Below are positions 1 to 11,447 of a stretch of 64,000 nt of DNA, piece by piece. The notes under the pieces are model-generated. The model had not been told where the DNA came from. It saw only the letters and a program-made list of their open reading frames with translations, and did not search any database. Made by a program: the position numbers and the translations under genes. Each line of letters opens with the position of its first letter. Within the stretch, counting starts at the first letter, position 1. This DNA comes from Orbilia blumenaviensis (taxonomy: Eukaryota > Ascomycota > Orbiliomycetes > Orbiliales > Orbiliaceae): positions 1,178,001-1,242,000 of the forward strand of contig JAVHNS010000005.1 of NCBI GenBank assembly GCA_036872755.1, in the 5' to 3' direction.

Positions 1-22
1 GAACGCGAGACCTTCGGATAGC

Positions 23-877
23 TTATCTTCCATAGTAGCCCGGAGTGCCTCCGTATCCTGAGAAATCATCTCCTCCACCACTCCACGGTGCCGTTGCCGA
101 CATAAATGGCTTGTCGTTGGCTGGGGGAGCCCTACCACCGGCCTGTCCGGGTGGTGCCGAGGAGCGGCCACCCGTCTCTCCGGCTGCAGCTGCAAACCCT
201 CTTCTTCCGCCAGCCGGAGCTCCATAGCCAGATGGCTGAGGTGGTGCTCTTCCACCACTGGGCTGGGGCGACCCAGACCCATAAGACTGTTGACGAGGGG
301 CAGCAGCCGGAGGCGGCGGTTGCTGATGCTGCTGGGGTGGTGCGGTTTGGGTTTGTTGCCTCTGCTGTTGCTCCCTCTTCAGTGCCATGAAGGGCTTAAC
401 TCCACCTCTCGGTCCGCCGGGGAGACCCATCGGTTGGCGTTGTGGAGGAGGTGCTTGCTGAGCCTGTTGTGGTTGGGGGGGTGGCGGTGGGGGTTGGTGT
501 TGCTGTTGTTGGACTGGTGGTGCGGATTGCATTCCGCTACGCATTGGCAGAGCCTGAGCATTCTTCGCGGGACCATCTCCGAAGATGTCGCCCAACATAG
601 CTGGTGAACCGCCGGTTGCCATCTGTGCCGGAGCCGTCTGACGGGGAGGCGGCATTTGCGGGTTATTCGGAGCCATCGGGGAGACGGCAGCGGGAGCAAG
701 CCAGTCCGGAACGAAGCCGTCCTTCTCTTTGTAGTACGTGCGGAGGGCTCTGGAAACAGCAGATTCGTCTTCGTGATCGGCGTGGTCGGCATCACTGCTG
801 ATGACAGTGAAGCTGGGGGGTTTGAAGTTGGCGACCTTAGTGGAAGCCGCCTGAGTAAACTTGGACCAATAGGACAT
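23..877 (-). CDS. MSO1: Mso1-like Sec1-binding exocytosis protein
   Basis: Single-exon gene of 284 residues. The start is set at the ATG at 877, because the N-terminal domain begins directly there (MSYWSKF); the reading frame stays open upstream to an ATG at 988, but that extension is unlike the family. Residues 1-60 match the Mso1 Sec1-binding region: a short helix, then VSRALRTYYKEKDGFVPDWL at 41-60, with the aromatic and PDWL residues typical of the family. The remaining 220 residues are low-complexity Pro/Gln/Gly/Ala, including poly-Pro and poly-Gln runs, and are likely disordered. Mso1 binds the SM protein Sec1 and helps exocytic SNARE assembly at sites of secretion. It diverges from MAK16 across about 480 bases. 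The family call rests on the N-terminus only; the tail is uninformative. Confidence 0.72.
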   Translation of the reverse strand: MSYWSKFTQAASTKVANFKPPSFTVISSDADHADHEDESAVSRALRTYYKEKDGFVPDWLAPAAVSPMAPNNPQMPPPRQTAPAQMATGGSPAMLGDIFGDGPAKNAQALPMRSGMQSAPPVQQQQHQPPPPPPQPQQAQQAPPPQRQPMGLPGGPRGGVKPFMALKREQQQRQQTQTAPPQQHQQPPPPAAAPRQQSYGSGSPQPSGGRAPPQPSGYGAPAGGRRGFAAAAGETGGRSSAPPGQAGGRAPPANDKPFMSATAPWSGGGDDFSGYGGTPGYYGR

Positions 878-1357
878 CGTGGATACGGGTAGCCTGCTTG
901 GAGGAGTCTTGTATCGCGGAATGACAAGGTAGCGGGGTAGCGAGTGGTGCAATAGGTAGATACTTAAGTATCTGGAACGTGGTAGCACTCAGGGGTCGAT
1001 GGGAATGCTCTGTTGAAGAGGGGCGTCGAGGAGGTTGGCTGGCTAAAGCTGAAGGAAGCTGGTCTTTTGGAGAGGAGATGTTCCAGAACGGACATCGTAA
1101 GCGGCTCCACAGGTGGAGTCTTGGCGCCACTTTCCCTTTTGGGCCACAAATATTTTTTTCGACGGGGAATTTCTTTTCTGCGACAGAACCAGCTATCCAC
1201 ACTATCACGATCAACCATTAAGTACTATCGTACCCACTTACTGGTTCCAGACGCTGAACGACGGCGGCATCCGTATCGCAGGTGGTCTTACTACCTTTAT
1301 CATCATCTTCTTTCTATTGTATTGTATTGTTTTCCTTTTCTTTTATTTTTTTTCGAC
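878..1357. promoter_or_regulatory. Divergent promoter region, MSO1-like / MAK16
   Basis: 480 bases between two divergent start codons. The MAK16 side ends in a T/C-rich tract (about 1300-1355), common before fungal housekeeping starts. No motif could be assigned to a named factor. ORFs here run antisense or in shadow frames. Confidence 0.4.
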
Positions 1358-2535
1358 ATGGCGTCCGACGAAATTGTCTGGCAGATCATCTCCCACCAGT
1401 TCTGCGCCTTCAAGCTTACCACACCGCTGAAGACGGCCACCTTCTGCAGAAACGAATACAATGTTACCGGTCTCTGCAATCGTCAGTCTTGTCCATTGGC
1501 CAACTCTCGTTATGCCACCGTTCGGGCTGATCCTTCCAATGGACGCCTATACCTCTACATGAAGACTATCGAACGAGCCCACCTACCAAGTAAAACCTGG
1601 GAAAGGATTTTACTAAGCGAAAACTACGTCAAAGCATTGGAACAAGTGGATGGCAGGCTAATCTACTGGCCGAAGTTTCTCGTTCACAAGTGTAAGCAGA
1701 GGCTTACCAGATTGGTACAGGTAGCTATCAAGGCCAGGAGAGTGGAGAAGGAGGAGGCTGCCATGCTGGGTGAGAAAACAGTTCCCGTTCGAGCCCCCAA
1801 GATTAGAAGACGCGAAGCGACAAGAGAACGGAAAGCATTGGCCGCCGCTAGACTCGAGAGACAGATCGAGAAAGAGTTGGTGGAGAGACTGAGAAGCGGT
1901 GCCTATGGCGACAAACCTCTGAACGTGGAGGAAGGTGTCTGGAAGAAGGTCCTCAGGGCTCTAGAAAAAGGTGGAGAGGCAGAAAGAGACGATGACTTTG
2001 ACGGGGAAGAAGAAGAAGAGCTTGAGGAAGAAGGTGAGGGCGCCGATTTGGAAGATGGCATGGTCGAGTACGTCAGTGGCGATGAAGGAGAGAGCGATAT
2101 TGAAGATATGGAAGATTTCAATGACTGGCTCAAGGACGGTAATGGTGAAGCAGCGAGTGAAGACGACGAAGAAGACGACGACGAGGAGGAGGAAAGCGGA
2201 GCATCTGACTTCGAAGAAGAAGACGACGGCCAATTCGATGACGAAGACGATGAAGACAGTGCCCCCGATAGCGAATCTGAAAGCGACGATTCTGAACGAC
2301 CACCCGCCAAGGTTGTCAAACCATCCGCAAAAGACCTCAAGAGAAAGAGATCAGAGGCAGATGTCAAGCGGAAAAATAAGAAACGTGAGTGGCGCAAGCT
2401 AACCTACTTTAGTTTTATGTCGCGAGATCTAAATGCTAACGATAAAATTCCCTTTGAATTTTTGCAGGTGTCCATCAAACTATCGAGATCGAAGAAGAGC
2501 ACGAATTGCCGCTACAGAGTCGGGCGTACGCATAA
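1358..2535 (+). CDS. MAK16: Ribosome biogenesis protein Mak16
   Basis: Two exons, 1358..2384 and 2468..2535, giving 364 residues. The start is the ATG followed by [19 protein letters not shown], the highly conserved Mak16 N-terminus. The Cys-containing segment [28 protein letters not shown] and the following [14 protein letters not shown] and [18 protein letters not shown] blocks are also diagnostic. Residues from about 205 to 325 are strongly acidic (Asp/Glu runs), followed by a Lys/Arg-rich segment. The intron has donor GTGAGT, a GCTAAC branch site and acceptor TTTGCAG; splicing restores the conserved ending [14 protein letters not shown], which confirms the model. Mak16 is a nucleolar factor needed for 60S subunit assembly. 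ORFs opposite the acidic run are antisense shadows. Confidence 0.96.
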
Positions 2536-3632
2536 TAAATTTATTGTACGATATACACTTCATTGTCGTTGACGTTCTAGCGATGCTCATACGTTGTACT
2601 GTACACTACATCTACATTTGCTCTTATCATAAAAGTTGGACGGCGTTAGTGGTCGAGATGTCCAGGGTATGCATGCATGAAGCTCGGAATCGACTGTCCG
2701 AGCCGATGCGCGCCCTGCGGCACCGGATGCTTGTTCGAGCCTGCTAGCTGCTTAGCTTCTCGGCTCAGGCCAGTCAATGTTGACATTAACAATCGGTGCA
2801 TATCAATTAAATATGTTTTGGGACCTGTATTTGCGTAAAATACCTACTAAAGTAGACGGTCGTTCATCTTCTCTACACCCAAGATTTGATACATTCAAGA
2901 CAGCTTAGTGCAGCTGCGTCGTTAGAGTGTGTGAATGACTGAGCTTGGTGGGCCTAAATTGTTAACCGGGGCGTATAATTGATCCATGCTTGTGGGCCTC
3001 GCCACTCGAGCACTCGTACATGCCTGTTAGCAAAGCCTGACAGATACGGAGACCACAATGAAGATTAATCTCAAAGCCATGCGCATGATAGGAATGGAGG
3101 AAAAACCCCCCGTCTTGTAATACCGTATAGACGAATTCTCCTCGTTCCCCGCCTGATCGGGTTGGAATTCGTCACTTTGTCCGAGTGCCACTTTGCCTTC
3201 GCAGCTGACTTACGCAAGCTGCCCTTCTGAGCCACCACGCTAACACGGTCACCCCATCTACAACTCTCTCCGTTCTATATCTTGGGCTTCAAAAAGAGCC
3301 ATTTCTTAAAAGAACGAGCTCAGTTTTTTATTTTTATTTTATTTTACTCAGTAAAATCTGAAGCTTCTTTCTGTAATATATTTGGCTCTACCCATCTTAC
3401 ATAATTTTCTGTCTCTAGACGGTGGTTAGTAGTGAAGTCGTCGCGAAGAAATCCCCTTGCCTGTCGCCTGATTTAGCATTAATCGAAAGGCGTTGCCCCG
3501 CCACACCCCGGCCGAAGCTCATCGCCAACGTCACTTTGAACTCCCCGAAACTATCTCCAACCTCCCATCATTCCTGAGAAGGACTCCGTTGATACAATAT
3601 CCGGAGGGCTTCTACAGATACGTTCGTTCGCC
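2536..3632. other. Intergenic region, MAK16 to GYP7
   Basis: About 1.1 kb between two genes on the same strand. It should hold the MAK16 3' UTR and the GYP7 promoter. No tRNA, coding pattern or notable repeat was seen; the A/T-rich run at about 3320-3360 is unremarkable. Confidence 0.4.
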
Positions 3633-6294
3633 ATGCCTGAAGAATTCACTCCACCGGCCTCTCCTACGGCCTCTTTCTACGATTTGTCCGAAGATGATGA
3701 GGATTACAGCACAATTACCCATACCTCTACCGGCAGAGGCGTCAAACTTCTATACACCAAAAGTAAAGTACGACAGCTTCACAGTACCCCTTTTTCACCA
3801 TTTCCTTCAAAATAGACGAACCGGATTAACATTTGGATAACATTTGGGTATAGGTTTACGTTCATCCAACTCCATCAGCTAAAGACAACATTCCCGGCTT
3901 CATAGCCCTGATCCAGCAGAAGCCACCCACTGGCGAAACCCCATCGACGGCGTCAACTCCAGTAGTGAATCCGGCCAATCTACTGCTGGCTTGGCTACCC
4001 GAGTCAGCTCTCGGCTCAGCCTATGACACCTACGTCAAAGTCGATCTGCTCGATACGTCTACTCCACCGAAACAAACATACCTTGTTCCGCCTCCTCCAA
4101 TTTCTACCGGCAACTCCCCGTTAGGATCATATTCATTTTCCGTCCCCGTTTCCCAAATCTATTCTCTACTAGTTCGGCCTCCGAGTCTTGGTTGGTGGTG
4201 GGGCAGCATAGTGATAAACTCCCGAGGGGGTGACTCCTTCCCTGCTCTATTCTTCCACGACTCGGAATGTGCCTCTACAATAGCACAATCGAAAGCCAGG
4301 ACTAAAAAGAATTTCGATCCATTTGATGAAAGTGGGGAGCTATTCTGGGGCGGGGATGAAGTTTTGAGATGGCTCAAGCGATTTGTTAAAGTGGAACGGA
4401 GTCAAGTTGAACGGACTGTGTATCTCGTCGACCCTACTAAGGACGATCTTTTATCATTCGGCCAGAGACCAGTTGTTGATTCCACGGCCGGAAGGGACAA
4501 AACAGTCGCGACTCCTAGTGGAAGCAACGATATTGCAGCGGCAGTAATGGATCCATTTACAAAAGCCATCAAGTCCGCACGGTGGACTCTTTTGGAACAG
4601 TTCGCTAAGGTCACGCAGTTCTCTCGACAAACAGCGAGTAACATCATCGAGAACCCGAATCTACCTCCTCAGGTCAGGAAACTGCTTAAGAACCCCGATG
4701 TCATCAGTCTCCAAGATGATTTCGACTCCGCAAGGTTATACCTGGCACGATGGGCAATGGGTATTGCCGAGCAGAGTGAGAAAGAGCGCGCCAAGATTGT
4801 GTGGAAGAGAGAAGACATGATGGAGATGGAGGATAGCGCTGTCGGGGAGTTTGAGATCTTAGATATTGAGGCCGGTAATATCCGGGGAGATAGTGATAGG
4901 AGGCGGCCTGTGGATATGAAGGAGTGGAGCTCTTGGTGGAATAAAAATACAGGAAGGCTCGAAATTACGGCCGATGAAGTGAAGGAAAGAATATTCCATG
5001 GTGGATGCGACCCGGCTGTGAGGAAGGAAGCATGGCTCTTTCTACTGGAAGTATACCCGTGGGATAGCACGAAGGATGAAAGAGCAGCTCTAATGAATAG
5101 TCGGAGGGATGAATATGTGAGATTAAAGGGCAAATGGTGGGACGACCTATCGAGACGAGAGGGACAGGGAGAATCTGGAGAGTACTGGAGGGATCAGAAG
5201 AATCGGATAGGTAATGATTCCCAACTCCGTATCAGACTGTTTTAAAAGCGTGCTAATAACCGGTACGGACGTTACAGAAAAGGATGTTCACCGGACCGAC
5301 CGTAATATTCCTATCTTTGCGGGCGAGGATACTCCGCATCCAGACCCTGATTCTCAGTACTCGACTATTGGAACCAATGTCCACCTCGAACAGATGAAAG
5401 ACATGCTTCTAACATACAACGAATATAACACTACTCTTGGTTATGTCCAAGGCATGTCTGACCTACTCGCCCCCATCTATGCCGTCTTCCAAGATGACGC
5501 AGTTGCATTCTGGGCCTTCGTCGGTTTCATGGAGCGTATGGAGCGAAATTTCCTACGTGACCAAAGCGGTATGCGGGCGCAACTAGTAACGCTCGATCAG
5601 CTGGTTATGCTGATGGACCCTGTGTTGTGGAAACACCTGGAAAAGGCCGAGAGCACAAATTTCTTCTTCTTCTTCAGAATGATACTTGTGTGGTATAAGC
5701 GAGAGTTCGAATGGAATGATGTCTTGAGGCTGTGGGAAAGCATGTGGACGAACTACTTGAGTGGGCAGTTTCATTTGTTTGTTACGTTGGCGGTGTTGGA
5801 GAGGCATCGGGCGGTAATTATGGACCGTAAGTTCTCGCGCGCATCATACCTTTCGTTGGATTTAGTGGTTTTGATTCAGATATGCTGACCTCATTATTTC
5901 TACCGCAGACCTTCAACATTTTGATGAGGTTTTGAAATACATCAATGAGCTGTCGGGAACCATTGAGTTGAACTCAACGTTAATAAGGGCAGAGGCTCTG
6001 TTCTATAAGTTTCAGAGAACGGTTGAAGCATCTGATCGGAGACATGGATTCCCGAGCCCCGGGACCGCAACTCCAATGGTTAGGTTAACGCACCGGAGAA
6101 CTAATAGCTCCGCCCCTTCAGCGTCATCTGGAAACTCTACAAATGCTGCCAAGGGTAAGGCAACAGCGGACAAAGATGGGCCCGAAATCACTGAACCACT
6201 GAGAGGGTTGCTCAGCAGAGATATCATCAGAGTTGAGAAGAAAGAGCCAGCAGAAGGCGAAGCTGGAAAGGGCAAGACGCCGGTCAGGGAGTAG
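3633..6294 (+). CDS. GYP7: TBC-domain Rab GTPase-activating protein, Gyp7-like
   Basis: Four exons, 3633..3767, 3854..5210, 5278..5826 and 5909..6294, giving 808 residues. The N-terminus is acidic, and KLLYTKSK joins across intron 1 to VYVHPTPSAKDNIPGFI, the conserved Gyp7 opening. A long N-terminal region precedes the TBC domain, which begins around the FHGGCDPAVRKEAWLFLLEVY segment. The catalytic arginine finger lies in EKDVHRTD (Arg503, spanning intron 2) and the glutamine finger in YVQGMSDLLAP (Gln555). Introns use GTACGA, GTAATG and GTAAGT donors. Gyp7-type proteins accelerate GTP hydrolysis by Ypt7/Rab7 and related Rabs in endosome and vacuole traffic. The C-terminal 100 residues are Ser/Thr/Lys-rich and poorly conserved. 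All exon phases close. Confidence 0.93.
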
Positions 6295-7363
6295 AGACTA
6301 GAGTATAGTGCGAGGTCTTTCGAATGGTAAAATTATATTCTTTCTTTTATGCTAGAAATTGGGGGCGATTCAATTCGACTTTTGGTGTGGGGACAAGGTT
6401 ATAGGGGCATACTTGGACATTCCTTATTTCAAGTTTTTGGTGCACTTGGGCTTTTTCGTTTTGTCGTTTGGTCAATATCATTCTGTCCGGTTATCTGGGT
6501 GGGCGTTTTTTGTCTGCATTTGCATCTTTGAGCACACAAATACGATGCTGCTTCCTTGCATGAGTTTGGTCTATTATGGATTGGGGTATTATCATCCAGA
6601 AATGTATTGTAGTTGAACACGGCGATTTTATCGCTATCAAATATCACATCCTTCCTAAAACCTAAGTCTCGAATTTTGAAGGTGATAAGAGATATAACCA
6701 CCTACCTGGTACTTACGTAGCCTAGGTCAAACTCCTTAGCATGATCGTACAATATAATTAAAAATAGACCTCGTGGCGCTGGTTTCAGAGTTATTTTCTC
6801 ATATTAAGTTAGCAGTGGTCGGCTTACTTACTGTAGGAAGATCGAAGGTTTGTTACCCGTTATATGCATAGGGTTTGTAAATTTAAATTTAATTTTTGCA
6901 AATTAATTGCAATGCCGAGGGCGGTTTTATATATAAGTTTTTTTTAGACCGAACGTCCGCGAAATCCCCTCTCTCGCCGGGCCCGGAATATTTATCAAAA
7001 ATTACCTAGTTATCTATGTTTTAACGAAATCGTTCAGTGAGAGATCAATAACCATGCGTATTACGGTCGAAACTGGACTAATTTACATGGCTATGACCAT
7101 ATGTACATATGACTCACTTGAATTAATTTATTGAAGCCAGGAGCATAATATCCAAGGTAATGGCTGGACGAGTGGTTATCTTTCTATAGTTATGTGTGAG
7201 CTAAATATCGGTAGATTCCGAAATAAAGTCCACGATCTCACAATCATACTCTTTAGAAATACCTCCACAGTTAAATTACACTGATGATAACGAGCATATA
7301 AATACGTAAATTACACCTTGACCTCTAAAAAGGAAAAAAAAAAAGAAGAAGAAGAAGAAAGAA
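6295..7363. other. AT-rich intergenic region
   Basis: About 1.07 kb, AT-rich, with A/T runs around 6870-6950. A purine tract (A-run followed by GAA repeats, about 7331-7362) ends just before the next start codon. No gene was recognised. Confidence 0.4.
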
Positions 7364-7996
7364 ATGCTACTCCCATCGATCCCAGAAGGCCAAACAGCAG
7401 CGCAGCGCGCGACGCTCGAAACCCACATCGCATTCCTTGAAAAAGCCGAAAAGGACTGTAACAAATTCGCCGAACGGTTTCGTACCTACTACGGACATAC
7501 ACAGAAGGTATGTCTGGAACTAACAAAGCTGCGGAGTTGGGATACCTACCAAGAGGAGAAACTGCTGATCGCTCGAGAGGGAGAGTTGATGCACATGTAC
7601 TGTCAATTATCCGACGAGGTTCTACGGATTAGGAAGCATCTTGAGAACATAAGAGCTGAGGGGTTTGCGGGGTGTATAGGATATATAGATCCTTACTGTA
7701 GATGTTGGATGGCAGTGAATGGCTCCGAAGAAACCCAAAATGGATCTAGCGCCTGGGATTTCAATATACCAGATAAGAGGATTTCATTCTTGGATAATAA
7801 GCAGGACATCTTGGAGGTAGGGAGGAGGGCCGAAAAGGCGGTTTACTTTGTTCTTGGGGGACCGGACGACCTTTTGTCCACCAGCAACCCGAATATGCAT
7901 CCAGGTGTGGATACGCGGGAGCTGATCTGGCCGAGTTCTTCTGTTAGACAAGAGCAGCAAGCATTTCGATCGCATCGTTATTATTTCAGCGAGTAG
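7364..7996 (+). CDS. Hypothetical protein with helical/coiled-coil N-terminal half
   Basis: Single-exon ORF of 210 residues; I do not recognise the family. Residues 15-105 are rich in Glu, Lys, Leu and Arg with heptad-like spacing (for example HIAFLEKAEKDCNKFAERF and LSDEVLRIRKHLENIRAE), suggesting an amphipathic helical or coiled-coil region. The second half is mixed, with a small Cys cluster (GCIGYIDPYCRCW, about 106-118) and no signal peptide or membrane segment. The ATG at 7364 directly follows a purine-rich A/GAA tract. Base use resembles the flanking conserved genes, which supports coding. It is probably cytosolic and lineage-specific. Confidence 0.6.
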   Translation: MLLPSIPEGQTAAQRATLETHIAFLEKAEKDCNKFAERFRTYYGHTQKVCLELTKLRSWDTYQEEKLLIAREGELMHMYCQLSDEVLRIRKHLENIRAEGFAGCIGYIDPYCRCWMAVNGSEETQNGSSAWDFNIPDKRISFLDNKQDILEVGRRAEKAVYFVLGGPDDLLSTSNPNMHPGVDTRELIWPSSSVRQEQQAFRSHRYYFSE

Positions 7997-8730
7997 TTTA
8001 AACTAGTATCTAAGTTACTTTCTGATAGGAATGACGAAACTACTGTACAATTGAGGCTGGATAGCCACCTACCTTGTAACTTAGTATATACGCATATACA
8101 TAGAATATATCTTGATCAAATATGTATAAGCTTCAAAAGAAAGGGGGGTCTGGGTAACGACATCGCTGACAATAGTAATTGATCCATGGATAGTTACGAT
8201 ATCCACACCAATCTTTCTATGCAAAGAAAATCACATGGGTTTCTGGATAACATAGTTCCAAGCCGTCAAAGTTTGAATTCTAAACCAACTCGTATCATAG
8301 CAGTAGGATGATTTGGAGTTGTTTCCGCTAGAATACAGGCAGAGAGCAATGTAAAAATGACAATCAAAGCAATCGATACAGGAAATAGAATCAGGACTAG
8401 CACAGAGGCGGATATCGTGATTCGCATGTGGCCATGAACATCTGCGGGTTTCGAGATGATATGACTGCTAGAAGCGGGTGAGCCAAGTGTAAAGGATTAT
8501 GAGAGCTAGTAGCTTGTAAGTCAGCGGTATGAAGAATATGGAGGATTGATACCCTTAAAGATCAAAGGTTAGGAGAGCGTAATGGAGCGAAAGAGGGATA
8601 GAGAGTACAGACCTGGAAACCCCCAAAGAACGACAAACAAAACAGAAAACATAATCATTCCCATATAGCCCTATAGGCAGGTAGAAGAGCGGCAATCTAG
8701 ACTCATAGAAAAAAAAGCTAAGTCGCAGCT
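7997..8730. other. Intergenic region with possible tiny membrane ORFs
   Basis: No gene is supported with confidence. The minus strand is pyrimidine-rich and encodes two short hydrophobic readings, 8266..8427 (53 residues) and a spliced 8468..8553/8613..8664 (45 residues), described under findings. Hydrophobic translations are expected by chance from pyrimidine-rich DNA, so they are not annotated as genes. Confidence 0.3.
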
Positions 8731-9632
8731 TTAGCCAGAAGCAAGTTCAAGTTTCTCAAGAAGGCGCTTGCGCATAAGCTTTTTGACAATGCTGCTAGGC
8801 GAGCTTATGGGTCGTCTATTTTCTTTCTCATCGAAAGTAGACTCTTCCAACTGCTGCTTCTCCTTCTTACCACCTTCATCAACCTCCAACTCAGGTTCAT
8901 CACTCATCATGACGTCTTCATCAGGGAGTTTGAAGGGACGGACGCTCGTGCCCTGATCATCCCAATCCAGCTTAAAGCCGACCCCGGTTTGGGCCATCTC
9001 GATGATGGAAGGGGCTTTCTTCTGGGCCATGCCGATGGAATTAGCAAAAAGTTAGCCGACAAACAGATATAACAATCGACTTACGGCGCCGGCCATCTTT
9101 GGAACTTCTCCACAGTTCCCATCATCTTCCTCATCCTCGTACAGTTGGCTGAGGGTGCGTTTCTTTCTTGGAGCAGCGCGTCCATTTCCCGTGTAGTATT
9201 TGTTCTAGCCCCCCCAATATTAGTACCATTTTTAAGATTATTGACGCTGATTTGTTTTATAGAATTATATCTGCCTTACCCAGATTGCCTCGGCGAGAGC
9301 AACAACGTTCTTTTCCAATTCTTCGGACTCGGCCGTACCACCTTTGATCTCACAGGCGGCCTTGATATTTTCCATGATGACCCAATGCCATCTTGAGATG
9401 GTTTGGTAATTGTCGGAGCCTTTGATCATTTCATGGGTAAACTGGGAAAGAGATATCGGTCAGACACTTCGTCAACGGCAATGGAAACTTCGCTTCAACT
9501 AAGATTAGTACTGACATAAACAATGTGGTCATGGAACATATTTCTCTTCTTGGGAGACTTGTTTGGGTTTGGCTTAACGGCATTGACGATCATGTCAGTG
9601 ATATCCGTGGTGGTGAATCGGGTTGGAGGCAT
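8731..9632 (-). CDS. Hypothetical four-exon nuclear-like protein
   Basis: Modelled by hand on the minus strand: 9632..9516, 9441..9280, 9204..9085 and 9021..8731, all phase 0, giving 229 residues. Donors are GTCAGT, GTAAGG and GTAAGT; acceptors follow pyrimidine-rich or CTAAC-containing stretches. The protein starts MPPTRFTTTDITDMIVNAVKP and contains a helical segment with paired Trp (about 50-75), a basic patch (RKKRTLSQLY) followed by an acidic run (EDEEDDG), and an acidic then basic C-terminus. Short basic patches suggest a nuclear protein, which is inference. No known domain was recognised. It diverges from the ankyrin gene at 10284. The spliced frame runs without stops through four exons, which is good support for a real gene. 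Confidence 0.65.
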
Positions 9633-10283
9633 CTTTTCGGTTGTTGCGGTATCCGCAAAGAAATCCTTTGGCAAAGAGAGAGGGGAAATTGTAGGACTTC
9701 TAAGGGTATCACTTGATGGTGCCTTCGGCGAACAAATGAGAGGTAGTACTGCTAGGGACGATGACGATGCTGTTAGGGAATTGTCTGGGGTTAGGGGTGG
9801 TGTCGATGGAAAAAGATGATGGAGATGAAATGGGTGGTGTTTAGGAGGAAAGAAGAGAAAAAGATATTTTTATGTGTGTCGATATGTTTACGTTACGGAA
9901 GCTCAGCAATGAAGATATCACGTCGTACGTTGTGAAGCCGGCGCAGTATATTATCGACTTCAGCGACATAACCACTGGCCCAAAGCAACGCAGACGGTCA
10001 CCATTCTGCAACGTTTGTTCTGCATCCTGTCGTACAAACTAGCGGGGGATCCCATGCGGGCCGGGGTGTTCGATTATTCGGGTTAGTCCTGTTTCTAGAT
10101 CGTAAGGCCATTATCTTGCGATTTGAGCCTGCTGCGTTTGCTTCAACCTTGCTTTCGCAGCCTCGCAGCCTCGCTCTTCCACCAAAACACATCTTATCAG
10201 GAAATCGGTTACAAACTCTTCGATATCCTATTAACATCATATCTAGCGCCCAAGTTCGAATTTAATCCTAGTGTATTTCTGAT
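9633..10283. promoter_or_regulatory. Divergent intergenic region
   Basis: 651 bases between the start codons of the four-exon hypothetical (-) and the ankyrin gene (+). It presumably holds both promoters and leaders. ORFs on either strand here lack family resemblance. Confidence 0.35.
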
Positions 10284-11447
10284 ATGGCGGAATACAATGC
10301 TTCATACGGGAGCTCAGGATATCGATTTTCGGGAGAATCTCAAAGGGTCGAGCGCAAACCAGTGCGCGGCTACGACAACTCCGCGAGGGGTACACCTGCC
10401 GCTCCTTCTGAGAATTCCACATACAGCCAAAGTTATAAGCTTGAGAATTCAGCGCCAGCTGTTCCCGGACTGGAACATCTTTCTATAGACCCACGTCGCG
10501 GTGGACCGGAGCATATCGATGCAGCCGATTTCTACCGTTTCAACTCACAATCTCACGAGAAGCCTGGGGGCACGGTTTCAAGCCATGCTCAAGTGTGCAG
10601 CATATGCTTGGTAAAATCCTGCGTTATGGATGGAGGGTCAAAGGAAGCACAGCGTCTAAAGGATACCAACGCGAAGATGAAGGCCGCTCGATCGAAAGCC
10701 CAGATGTTGGTTATTGGTATGGAATATATGGAACCGTATGTCGAGGGTTTCGATAACCTCTGGAAGCTGGATACATCCGGCCTCAAAAACGGCATCAAGA
10801 AAAACTTGTCTGTCACGGATGGGAAACTCTTGGCGGAGACTTCGCAGGGTCTGAGCCCGATAAGTGTATTTTCCTCGCTAGGCAAGACGGAACTTGTTGC
10901 AGTTTTGCTTCATGAAGGTGTCGATATCAACGATGCTGCTAGTAAGAGACCGGGGCCTCTATCACACGCAGCTGCTTGGCTGGGGAATGAAGACATAGTG
11001 GAAATGCTGCTCGCTGCTGGGGCAAACCCTAATACCGGGAACGATAGCGGTCTTACTGCTCTTCATTTTGCAGTCTCTGTCGGAAACCTCAAAGCAGTCA
11101 AGCTCTTAGTGAATGCAGGAGCGAATCTTGATGCGCAGGCCCGGAAATTTAGCGGTATCCATAGTTTGCCTGTCTTCAGTAAAATTCGGGAGGATCAAAT
11201 GTTAGCATATAATAAAATTATCGATTTCTTGGTGGAGAGCGGGGCAAGTACGGATTTACACGACACGACGAAATGGACGCCACTGCAGTATATCTGTATC
11301 TCGGGATCTGCTGACCTCGCAAGGCGACTGATCGAGATTGGCGTCCCAAAAGAGCCCTTGGAATCCCTACGAAGAGCTGCGGCATCGGAATGGGCCTTCA
11401 GTGGCTATTATCGGGATTGGGCGTTAAGGCTGGAGGAAGAAATATAG
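10284..11447 (+). CDS. Ankyrin-repeat protein
   Basis: Single exon, 387 residues, starting at the ATG at 10284. Residues 1-100 are Ser/Gly/Pro-rich and probably disordered. A small Cys motif (CSICLVKSC, about 105-113) sits before a helical linker. Ankyrin-like repeats run from about 185 to 355; the clearest are GPLSHAAAWLGNEDIVEMLL (about 224-243, ending AGANPN) and GLTALHFAVSVGNLKAVKLL (about 256-275, ending AGANLD). A third follows with an insertion (KIIDFLVESGASTDLHD) and a last degenerate repeat begins TPLQYICISGSADLARRLIE. Ankyrin repeats mediate protein-protein binding, so the partner and process cannot be predicted. No enzyme, NACHT or membrane segment is visible, so it is not an NLR-type receptor in this form. 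Confidence 0.85.
   Translation: MAEYNASYGSSGYRFSGESQRVERKPVRGYDNSARGTPAAPSENSTYSQSYKLENSAPAVPGLEHLSIDPRRGGPEHIDAADFYRFNSQSHEKPGGTVSSHAQVCSICLVKSCVMDGGSKEAQRLKDTNAKMKAARSKAQMLVIGMEYMEPYVEGFDNLWKLDTSGLKNGIKKNLSVTDGKLLAETSQGLSPISVFSSLGKTELVAVLLHEGVDINDAASKRPGPLSHAAAWLGNEDIVEMLLAAGANPNTGNDSGLTALHFAVSVGNLKAVKLLVNAGANLDAQARKFSGIHSLPVFSKIREDQMLAYNKIIDFLVESGASTDLHDTTKWTPLQYICISGSADLARRLIEIGVPKEPLESLRRAAASEWAFSGYYRDWALRLEEEI

Noticed and set aside
1903..2397. 164-residue Ser-rich ORF on the minus strand
   Set aside because: It lies opposite the acidic (GA-rich) region of MAK16; poly-Ser is what the complement of Asp/Glu codons gives.
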